DNA from: Aurelia coerulea
Taxonomy: Eukaryota > Cnidaria > Scyphozoa > Semaeostomeae > Ulmaridae
Direction of reading: 5' to 3'
Length of the DNA: 64,000 bases
Assembly: GCA_039566865.1 (NCBI GenBank)
Contig: CM076961.1
Coordinates: 10,811,501-10,875,500, forward strand
Both the position numbers and the translations under genes were made by a program. The first letter of the stretch is position 1; every line of letters starts with the position of its first letter. Under the pieces are notes generated by a model. It had not been told where the DNA came from and made no database searches. It was given only the letters and a program-made list of their open reading frames with translations. Positions 1-9,963 of the stretch are shown here, in pieces.

Positions 1-3000
1 ATCGATGTTTGTATATGCAGTAAAGCCAAAATGAGACTTAAGAAAACACTAATATCTTTAGTAATGTTTCCAAGAATGGTTGCTGCAGCACTAAATTAGC
101 GCTATAAAATAAATTTCTGGCAGAACTAAAGTTTTAAAGAACGATGAGTGCAATTCTCTTTATATTATGAATTATAGCTACTAAAGTACGTTAATCCACA
201 CTTTTTGTGTTTATATTATGTTTTCTTTGAGAAAATAAACATTTAATTAATCGATGTTTGTTTATGCTGTAAGGCTAAAACGAGACTAAAGAAAAAACTA
301 ATGTATATAGTAATATTTCCAAGAATAGTTGCTGCAGCACTAATATAGTGATATGAAAAAGCTACTGGCAGAACTAGAGTTTTAAAGAACGATTAGTGCA
401 ATTCTCTTTATATTATGAATTATAGCTACTAAAGTACGTTAATCCACACTTTTTGTGTTTATATTTTGTTTTCTATGAGAAAATACACATTTAATTAATC
501 GATGTTTGTTTATGCTGTAAGGCTAAAACGAGACGAAAGAAAAGACTAATGTCTATAGTAATATTCCCAAGGATGGTTGCTGCAGCATCGATATAGTGCT
601 TTAAAAGAAATAACTGGCAGAACTAAAGTTTTAAAGAACGATTACTGCTATACTTTATCAAATATAAATTGTAGCTACTAAAGTACGTTAATCCACACTT
701 TTTGTGTTTATATTTTGTTTTCTTTGAGAAAATAACCATTTTATTAATCGATGTTTGTTTATGCAGTAAAGCCAAAATGAGACTTAAGAAAACACTAATG
801 TCTATAGTAATGTTTCCAAGAATGGTTGCTGCAGCATCGATATAGTGCTTTAAAAGAAATAACTGGCAGAACTAAAGTTTTAAAGAACGATGAATGAAAT
901 TCTCTTTACATTATGAATTATAGCTATTAAAGTACGTTAACCCACACTTTTTGTGTTTATATTATGTTTCCTTTGAGAAAATAAACATTTAATTAATCGA
1001 TGTTTGTTTATGCTGTAAGGCTAAAACGAGACGAAAGAAAAGACTAACGTCTATAGTAATATTTCCAAGGATGGTTGCTGCAGCATCGATATAGTGCTTT
1101 AAAAGAAATAACTGGCAGAACTAGAGTTTTAAAGAACGATTAGTGCAATTCTCTTTATATTATGAATTATAGCTACTAAAGTACGTTAATCCACACTTTT
1201 TGTGTTTATATTTTGTTTTCTTTGAGAAAATAAACATTTAATTAATCGATGTTTGTTTATGCAGTAAAGCCAAAATGAGACTTAAGAAAACACTAATGTC
1301 TATGGTAATGCTTCAAATAACGGTTGCTGCAGCACTAATATAGTGCTTTAAAAGAAATAACTGGCAGAACTAAAGTTTTAAAGAACGATTACTGCTATAC
1401 TTTATATAATATAAATTGTAGCTACTAAAGTACGTTAATCCACACTTTTTGTGTTTATATTTTGTTTTCTTTGAGAAAATAAACATTTCATTCATCGATG
1501 TTTGTTTATGCAGTAAAGCCAAAATGAGACTTAAGAAGAAAACACTAATGTCTATAGTAATGTTTCCAAGAATGGTTGCTGCAGCACTAATATAGTGCTT
1601 TAAAAGAAATAACTGATAGAACTAAAGTTTTAAAGTACGATGAGTGCAATACTCTTTATATTATGAATTATAGCTATTAAAGTACGTTAATCCACACTTT
1701 TTGTGTTTATATTTTGTTTTCTTTCAGACAATGAACATCTAATTAATCGATGTTTGTTTATGCAGTAAAGCCAAAATGAGACTTAAGAAAACACTAATGT
1801 CTTTAGTAATGTTTCCAAGAATGGTTGCTGCAGCACTAAATTAGTGCTATAAAATAAATTTCTGGCAGAACTAAAGTTTTAAAGAGCGATGAGTGCAATT
1901 CTCTTTATATTATGAATTATAGCTACTAAAGTACGTTAATCCACACTTTTTGTGTTTATATTATGTTTTCTTTGAGAAAATAAACATTTAATTAATCGAT
2001 GTTTGTTTATGCTGTAAGGCTAAAACGAGACTAAAGAAAAAACTAATGTATATAGTAATATTTCCAAGAATAGTTGCTGCAGCACTAATATAGTGATATG
2101 AAAAAAGCTACTGGCAGAACTAGAGTTTTAAAGAACGATTAGTGCAATTCTCTTTATATTATGAATTATAGCTACTAAAGTACGTTAATCCACACTTTTT
2201 GTGTTTATATTTTGTTTTCTTTGAGAAAATAAACATTTAATTAATCGATGTTTGTTTATGCAGTAAAGCCAAAATGAGACTTAAGAAAACACTAATGTCC
2301 ATGGTAATGCTTCAAATAACGGTTGCTGCAGCACTAATATAGTGCTTTAAAAGAAATAACTGGCAGAACTAAAGTTTTAAACAACGATTACTGCTATACT
2401 TTATATAATATAAATTATAGCTACTAAAGTACGTTAATCCACACTTTTTGTGTTTATATTTTGTTTTCTTTGAGAAAATAAACATTTTATTCATCGATGT
2501 TTGTTTATGCAGTAAAGCCAAAATGAGACTTAAGAAAACACTAATGTCTATGGTAATGCTTCAAATAACGGTTGCTGCAGCACGAATATGGTGCTTTAAA
2601 AGAAATAACTGGCAGAACTAAAGTTTTAAAGAACGATTACTGCTATACTTTATATAATATAAATTGTAGCTACTAAAGTACGTTAATCCACACTTTTTGT
2701 GTTTATATTTTGTTTTCTTTGAGAAAATAAACATTTTATTCATCGATGTTTGTTTATGCAGTAAAGCCAAAATGAGACTTAAGAAAACACTAATGTCTAT
2801 AGTAATGTTTCCAAGAATGGTTGCTGCAGCACTAATATAGTGCTTTAAAATAAATAACTGGCAGAACTAAAGTTTTAAAGTACGATGAGTGCAATACTCT
2901 TTATATTATGAATTATAGCTACTTAAGTACGTTAACCCACACTTTTTGTGCTTATATTTTGTTTTTTTTGAGAAAATAAACATTTAATTAATCGATGTTT

Positions 3001-4730
3001 GTTTATGCTGTAAGGCTAAAACGAGACAAAAGAAAAGAATAACGTCTATAGTAATATTTCCAAGGATGGTTGCTGCAGCATCGATATAGTGCTTTAAAAG
3101 AAATAACTGGCAGAACTAAAGTTTTAAAGTACGATGAGTTCAATACTCTTTATATTATGAATTATAGCTACTTAAGTACGTTAACCCACACTTTTTGTGT
3201 TTATATTTTGTTTTCTTTGAGAAAATAAACATTTAATTAATCGATGTTTGTTTATGCTGTAAGGCTAAAACGAGACGAAAGAAAAGACTAATGTCTATAG
3301 TAATATTTCCAAGGATGGTTGCTGCAGCATCGATATAGTGCTTTAAAAGAAATAACTGGCAGAACTAAAGTTTTAAAGAACGATGAATGCAATACTTTTT
3401 ATAATATAAATTGTAGCTACTAAAGTACGTTAACATACACTTTTTGTGTTTATTATTTGTTTTCTTTGAGAAAATCAACATTTAATTAATCGATGTTTGT
3501 TTATGCAGTAAAGCCAAAATGAGACTTAAGAAAACACTAATGTCTATAGTAATGTTTCCAAGAATGGTTGCTGCAGCACTAATATAGTGCTTTAAAATAA
3601 ATAACTGGCAGAACTAAAGTTATAAGAACAATTACTGCTATACTTTATATAATATAAATTGTAGCTACTAAAGTACGTTAATCCACACTTTTTGTGTTTA
3701 TATTTTGTTTTCTTTGAGAAAATAAACATTTCATTCATCGATGTTTGTTTATGCTGTAAAGCTAAAACGAGACTAAAGAAAAAACTAATGTATATAGTAA
3801 TATTTCCAAGAATAGTTGCTGCAGCACTAATATAGTGATATGAAAAAGCTACTGGCAGAACTAGAGTTTTAAAGAACGATTAGTGCAATTCTCTTTATAT
3901 TATGAATTATAGCTACTAAAGTACGTTAATCCACACTTTTTGTGTTTATATTTTGTTTTCTATGAGAAAATACACATTTAATTAATCGATGTTTGTTTAT
4001 GCTGTAAGGCTAAAACGAGACGAAAGAAAAGACTAATGTCTATAGTAATATTTCCAAGGATGGTTGCTGCAGCATCGATATAGTGCTTTAAAAGAAATAA
4101 CTGGCAGAACTAAAGTTTTAAAGAACGATGAATGCAATTCTCTTAGATTATGAATTATAGCTACTAAAGTACGTTAATCCACACTTTTTGTGTTTATATT
4201 TTGTTTTCTTTCAGACAATGAACATCTAATTAATCGATGTTTGTTTATGCAGTAAAGCCAAAATGAGACTTAAGAAAACACTAATGTCTTTAGTAATGTT
4301 TCCAAGAATGGTTGCTGCAGCACTAAATTAGTGCTATAAAATAAATTTCTGGCAGAACTAAAGTTTTAAAGAACGATGAGTGCAATTCTCTTTATATTAT
4401 GAATTATAGCTACTAAAGTACGTTAATCCACACTTTTTGTTTTTATATTATGTTTTCTTTGAGAAAATAAACATTTAATTAATCGATGTTTGTTTATGCT
4501 GTAAGGCTAAAACGAGGCTAAAGAAAAAACTAATGTTTATAGTAATATTTCCAAGAATAGTTGCTGCAGCACTAATATAGTGATATGAAAAAAGCTACTG
4601 GCAGAACTAGAGTTTTAAAGAACGATTAGTGCAATTCTCTTTATATTATGAATTATAGCTACTAAAGTACGTTAATCCACACTTTTTGTGTTTATATTTT
4701 GTTTTCTTTGAGAAAATAAACATTTAATTA
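1..4730. repeat. Proximal satellite segment, mixed subtypes
   Basis: About 19 monomers of mixed subtype. A two-unit pair recurs at 1-497, 1746-2243 and 4233-4730: a unit with CTAAATTAGTGC and AAATTTCTGG, then one with AGTGATATG. The last two copies are 2487 bp apart (10 monomers) and share an unusual upstream junction, TTTCAGACAATGAACATC (near 1725 and 4210), so the stretch was duplicated as a block. The second unit type also occurs alone at 3737. No gene or RNA is visible. Confidence 0.9.
1332..1346. repeat. Intra-monomer inverted repeat (6 bp arms, 3 bp loop)
   Basis: GCACTA-ATA-TAGTGC is a perfect inverted repeat beside the CTGCAG site and is present in a large share of the noncoding monomers. 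In the coding-type monomers the same place reads GCACTAATATGCTTCAGCGC, so the palindrome is absent. In noncoding copies it contains the in-frame TAG that closes the ancestral reading frame. It may form a small hairpin; a protein-binding role is only a guess. Confidence 0.7.
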
Positions 4731-7700
4731 ATCGATGTTTGTTTATGCAGTAAAGCCGAAATTAGACTAAAGAAAACACTAATCTCTATAGTAATGTTTC
4801 AAACAATGGTTGCTGCAGCAGTAATAAAGTGCTATAAAAGGAATTACTGGCAGTACTAAAGTCTTAAAGAACGATGAGTGCAATACTTTTTGTAGCATAA
4901 ATTGTAGCTACTAAAGTACGTTAATCCACACTTTTTCTGTTTATATTTTGTTTTCTTTGAGAAAATAAACATTTAATTAATCGATGTTTGTTTATGCAGT
5001 AAAGCCGAAATTAGACTAAAGAAAACACTAATGTCTATAGTAATGTTTCAAACAATGGTTGCTGCAGCAGTAATAAAGTGCTATAAAAGGAATTACTGGC
5101 AGTACTAAAGTCTTAAAGAACGATGAGTGCAATACTTTTTGTAGCATAAATTGTAGCTACTAAAGTACGTTAATCCACACTTTTTGTGTTTATATTTTGT
5201 TTTCTTTGAGAAAATAAACATTTAATTAATCGATGTTTGTTTATACAGTAAAGCCAAAATGAGACTAAAGAAAACACTTATGTCTATGATAATGTTTCAT
5301 ATAATGGTTGCTGCAGCACTCATATAGTGCTATAAAAGTAATTACTGGCAGAACTAAAGTTTTAAAGAACGATGAGTGCAATACTCTTTATATTATGAAT
5401 TATAGCTACTAAAGTACGTTAATCCACACTTTTTCTGTTTATATTTTGTTTTCTTTGAGAAAATAAACATTTAATTAATCGATGTTTGTTTATGCTGTAA
5501 GGCTAAAACGAGACTAAAGAAAAAAACTAATGTTTATAGTAATATTTCCAAGAATAGTTGCTGCAGCACTAATATAGTGATATGAAAAAAGCTACTGGCA
5601 GAACTAGAGTTTTAAAGAAAGATTAGTGCAATTCTCTTTATATTATGAATTATAGCTACTAAAGTACGTTAATTCACACTTTTTGTGTTTATATTTTGTT
5701 TTCTTTGAGAAAATAAACATTTAATTAATCGATGTTTGTTTATGCTGTAAGGCTAAAAAGAGACTAAAGAAAAAACTAATATGTATAGTAATATTTCGAA
5801 GAATAGTTGCTGCAGCACTAATATAGTGCTTTAAAAGAAATAACTGGCAGAACTAAAGTTTTAATGAACGATGAGTGCAATTCTCCTTAGATTATGAATT
5901 ATAGCTACTAAAGTACGTTAATCCACACTTTTTGTGTTTATATTTTGTTTTCTTTGAGAAAATAAACATTTAATTAATCAATGTTTGTTTATGCAGTAAA
6001 GCCAAAATGAGACTTAAGAAAACACATCTATATCAATGTTTCCAAGAATGGTTGCTGCAGCACTAATTTAGTGCTATACAAGAAATTACTGGCAGAACTA
6101 AAGATTTAAAGAACTATGATTGCAATTCTCTTTTTATTATGAATTATAGCTACTAAAGTACGTTAATCCACACTTTTTGTGTTTATATTTTGTTTTCTTT
6201 GAGAAAATAAACATTTAATCAATTGATGTTTGTTTATGCAGTAAAGCCAAAATGAGACTTAAGAAAACACTAATGTCTATAGTAATATTTCAAAGAATGG
6301 TTGCTGCAGCACTAATTAAGTGCTTTAAAAGAAATTACTGGCAGAACTTAAGATTTAAAGAACGATGAGTGCAATTCTCTTTTTATCATGAATTATAGCT
6401 ACTAAAGTACGTTAACTCACACTTTTTGTGTTTATATTTTGTTTTCTTTGAGAAAATAAACATTTAATTAATCGATGTTTGTTTAGGCTGTATTTCTAAA
6501 ACGAGGCTAAAGAAAAAACTAATGTCGATAGTATTATTTCCAAGAATGGTTGCTGCAGCAGTAATATAGTGCTTTAAAAGAAATAACTGGCAGAACTAAA
6601 GTATTAAAGGACGATGAGTGCAATACTCTTTATATTATGAATTATAGTTACTAAAGTACGTTAATCCACACTTTTTGAGTTTATATTTTGTTTTCTTTGA
6701 GAAAATAAACATTTAATTAATCGATGTTTGTTTATGCAGTAAAGCCAAATTGAAATTAAAGAAAACACTAATTTCTATGGTAATGCTTCAAACAATGGTT
6801 GCTGCAGCACTAATATAGTGCTATAAAAGTAATTACTGGCAGAACTAAAGTTTTAAAGAACAATTAGTGCAATTCTCTTTATATTATGAATTATAGCTAC
6901 TAAAGTACGTTAATTCACACATTTTGTGTTTATATTTTGTTTTCTTTGAGAAAATAAACATTTAATTAATCGATGTTTGTTTATGCTGTAAGGCTAAAAA
7001 GAGACTAAAGAAAGAACTAATATGTATAGTAATATTTCGAAGAATAGTTGCTGCAGCACTAATATAGTGCTCTAAAAGAAATAACTGGCAGAACTAAAGT
7101 TTTAAAGTACGATGAGTGCAATACTCTTTATATTATGAATTAGAGCTTCTAAAGTACGTTAACCCACACCTTTTGTGTTTATATTTTGTTTTCTTTGATA
7201 AAATCAACATTTAATTAATCGATGTTTTTTTATGCAGTAAAGCCAAAATGAGACTTAAGAAAACACTAATGTCTATAGTAATGTTTCCAAGAATGGTTGC
7301 TGCAGCACTAATATAGTGCTTTAAAATAAATAACTGGCAGAACTAAAGTTTTAAAGTACGATGAGTGCAATACTCTTTATATTATGAATTATAGCTACTT
7401 AAGTACGTTAACCCACACTTTTTGTGTTTATATTTTGTTTTTTTTGAGATAATAAACATTTAATTAATCGATGTTTGTTTATGCTGTAAGGCTAAAACGA
7501 GACAAAAGAAAAGACTAATGTCTATAGTAATGTTTCCAAGAATGGTTGCTGCAGCACTAATATAGTGCTTTAAAAGAAATAACTGGCAGAACTAAAGTTT
7601 TAAAGTACGATGAGTGCAATACTCTTTATATTATGAATTAGAGCTTCTAAAGTACGTTAACCCACACCTTTTGTGTTTATATTTTGTTTTCTTTGATAAA

Positions 7701-9460
7701 ATCAACATTTAATTAATCGATGTTTTTTTATGCAGTAAAGCCAAAATGAGACTTAAGAAAACACTAATGTCTATAGTAATGTTTCCAAGAATGGTTGCTG
7801 CAGCACTAATATAGTGCTTTAAAATAAATAACTGGCAGAACTAAAGTTTTAAAGAACGATGAATGCAATACTTTTTATAATATAAATTGTAGCTACTAAA
7901 GTACGTTAACATACACTTTTTGTGTATATTATTTGTTTTCTTTGAGAAAATCAACATTTAATTAATCGATGTTTTTTTATGCAGTAAAGCCAAAATGAGA
8001 TTTAAGAAAACACTAATGTCTATAGTAATGTTTCCAAGAATGGTTGCTGCAGCACTAATATAGTGCTTTAAAAGAAATAACTGGCAGAACTAAAGTTTTA
8101 AAGTACGATGAGTGCAATACTCTTTATATTATGAATTATAGCTACTAAAGTACGTTAATTCACACTTTTTGTGTTTATATTTTGTTTTCTTTGAGAAAAT
8201 AAACATTTAATTAATCGATGTTTGTTTATGCTGTAAGGCTAAAAAGAGACTAAAGAAAAAACTAATATGTATAGTAATATTTCGAAGAATAGTTGCTGCA
8301 GCACTAATATAGTGCTTTAAAAGAAATAACTGGCAGAACTAAAGTTTTAATGAACGATGAGTGCAATTCTCCTTAGATTATGAATTATAGCTACTAAAGT
8401 ACGTTAATCCACACTTTTTGTGTTTATATTTTGTTTTCTTTGAGAAAATAAACATTTAATTAATCAATGTTTGTTTATGCAGTAAAGCCAAAATGAGACT
8501 TAAGAAAACACTAATGTCTATATCAATGTTTCCAAGAATGGTTGCTGCAGCACTAATTTAGTGCTATAAAAGAAATTACTGGCAGAACTAAAGTTTTAAA
8601 GAACGATGAATGCAAAACTTTTTATAATATAAATTGTAGCTACTAAAGTACGTTAACATACACTTTTTGTGTATATTATTTGTTTTCTTTGAGAAAATCA
8701 ACATTTAATTAATCGATGTTTTTTTATGCAGTAAAGCCAAAATGAGATTTAAGAAAACACTAATGTCTATAGTAATGTTTCCAAGAATGGTTGCTGCAGC
8801 ACTAATATAGTGCTTTAAAAGAAATAACTGGCAGAACTAAAATTTTAAAGTACGATGAGCGCAATACTCTTTATATTATGAATTATAGCTACTTAAGTAC
8901 GTTAACCCACACTTTTTGTGTTTATATTTTGTTTTCTTTGAGAAAATAAACATTTAATTAATCGATGTTTGTTTATGCTGTAAGGCTAAAACGAAACTAA
9001 AGAAAAAAACTAATGTTTATAGTAATATTTCCAAGAATAGTTGCTGCAGCACTAATATAGTGATATGAAAAAAGCTACTGGCAGAACTAGAGTTTTAAAG
9101 AACGATTAGTGCAATTCTCTTTATATTATGAATTATAGCTACTAAAGTACGTTAATTCACACTTTTTGTGTTTATATTTTGTTTTCTTTGAGAAAATAAA
9201 CATTTAATTAATCGATGTTTGTTTATGCTGTAAGGCTAAAACGAAACTAAAGAAAAAAACTAATGTTTATAGTAATATTTCCAAGAATAGTTGCTGCAGC
9301 ACTAATTTAGTGCTATAAAAGAAATTACTGGCAGAACTAAAGATTTAAAGAACTATGAGTGCAATTCTCTTTATATTATGAATTATAGCTACTAAAGTAC
9401 GTTAACCCACACTTTTTGTGTTTATATTTTGTTTTCTTTGAGAAAATAAACATTTAATTA
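4731..9460. repeat. Satellite segment holding first copy of a 2.1 kb duplicated block
   Basis: About 19 monomers. Bases 4980-7104 are nearly identical to 9715-11839 (constant offset 4735 bp), including rare marks such as an internal loss giving AACACATCTATATC (near 6024 and 10760) and TAGGCTGTATTTC (near 6484 and 11219). A second GCCGAAATTAGAC unit stands just before, at 4731. Two units at about 7099-7340 and 7597-7838 are a local duplication 498 bp apart, both with GAGCTTCTAAAG and ACACCTTTTG. No gene is visible. Confidence 0.9.
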
Positions 9461-9714
9461 ATCGATGTTTGTTTATGCAGTAAAGCCAAAATGAGACTTA
9501 AGAAAACACTAATGTCTATGGTAATCTTTCAAACAATGGCTGCTTCAGCACTAATATGCTTCAGCGCTATTAAGGGAATTACTGGCAGAACTAAAGTTTT
9601 AAAGAACGATGACTGCAATACTTTCTATAATATAAATTGTAGCTACTACAGTAAGTTAACGCAGACTTTTCGTGTTTATTATTTGTTTTCATTGAGAAAA
9701 TCAACATTTAATTA
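9461..9714 (+). repeat. 254 bp coding-type monomer 1
   Basis: This unit starts at ATCGAT 9461 and ends before ATCGAT 9715. It is longer than ordinary units because it retains ATATGCTTCAGCGCTATTAAGG where others have ATAT-AGT-GCTAT. It also has AATCAA (9699-9704) where others have AATAAA, and CTACAGTAAGTTAACGCAG where others have CTAAAGTACGTTAAYCCAC. Every one of these differences keeps the 74-codon frame open. Confidence 0.9.
9465..9494 (+). other. Short upstream frame overlapping the ORF start (ATGA)
   Basis: ATG at 9465 opens a nine-codon frame (MFVYAVKPK) whose TGA stop at 9492-9494 overlaps the ATG of the 74-codon frame (9491-9493) as ATGA. The same arrangement occurs at many monomers. 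If the unit were transcribed, this could act as an upstream frame affecting initiation at the longer one. It could equally be an accident of sequence. Confidence 0.2.
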
Positions 9715-9715
9715 A
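9491..9715 (+). CDS. Putative 74-aa small secreted-type protein, intact copy 1
   Basis: The protein is not one I recognise. The 225-base frame fills most of its 254 bp satellite unit and ends at TAA shared with the unit junction. Residues 1-5 (MRLKK) are basic, about 6-27 are hydrophobic and small (ending ALICFSAI), as in a signal peptide or single membrane anchor. The rest is short and polar, with Cys42 and Cys50, an NCS sequon at 49-51, and a tyrosine-rich part around 46-64. The ATG has A at -3, a favourable eukaryotic context. This copy differs from the 37008 copy at residues 6 (Thr) and 41 (Asp). Nearly all other units are broken forms of the same frame, with a stop near codon 23. It is either a surviving ancestral gene or exon, or a chance-open unit. 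A possible splice donor at 9651 could shorten it. No promoter is recognisable. Confidence 0.35.
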   Translation: MRLKKTLMSMVIFQTMAASALICFSAIKGITGRTKVLKNDDCNTFYNINCSYYSKLTQTFRVYYLFSLRKSTFN

Positions 9716-9734
9716 TCGATGTTTGTTTATGCAG
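9651..9734 (+). other. Possible 84-base intron across a monomer junction
   Basis: GTAAGT at 9651-9656, the preferred metazoan donor, follows CTACTACA. The next unit has a T-rich approach ending in GCAG, with AG at 9733-9734, and TTAAT-like branch motifs lie between. If used, the product would be 53 codons of the long frame plus a few residues before a stop. Most ordinary units have GTACGT instead of GTAAGT, so the donor is limited to coding-type and related units. No transcript evidence is available. Confidence 0.2.
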
Positions 9735-9963
9735 TAAAGCCGAAATTAGACTAAAGAAAACACTAATGTCTATAGTAATGTTTCAAACAATGGTTGCTGC
9801 AGCAGTAATAAAGTGCTATAAAAGGAATTACTGGCAGTACTAAAGTCTTAAAGAACGATGAGTGCAATACTTTTTGTAGCATAAATTGTAGCTACTAAAG
9901 TACGTTAATCCACACTTTTTGTGTTTATATTTTGTTTTCTTTGAGAAAATAAACATTTAATTA
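9715..9963 (+). repeat. Representative 249 bp satellite monomer
   Basis: This unit is exactly 249 bp and shows the standard layout. TTAATTAA (9708-9715) overlaps ATCGAT (9715-9720) at the left junction. The GCAG-TAAAG segment follows, then CTGCAG at 9797-9802, the conserved CTACTAAAGTACGTTAA stretch, a short hairpin-like ACAC-TTTTT-GTGT, a T-rich tract, and AATAAA at 9948-9953. This subtype (GCCGAAATTAGAC near its start) occurs directly after three of the four coding-type units and also at 4731 and 4980. It carries no long open frame. Confidence 0.95.
9948..9953 (+). promoter_or_regulatory. AATAAA polyadenylation-like hexamer in noncoding monomers
   Basis: AATAAA sits near the end of most noncoding units, in GAGAAAATAAACATTT, and is followed across the junction by TGTTTGTTTA, a U/GU-rich type of downstream element. 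In A+T-rich DNA the hexamer arises easily, so its use is uncertain. The four coding-type units and several related subtypes have AATCAA here. Confidence 0.3.
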
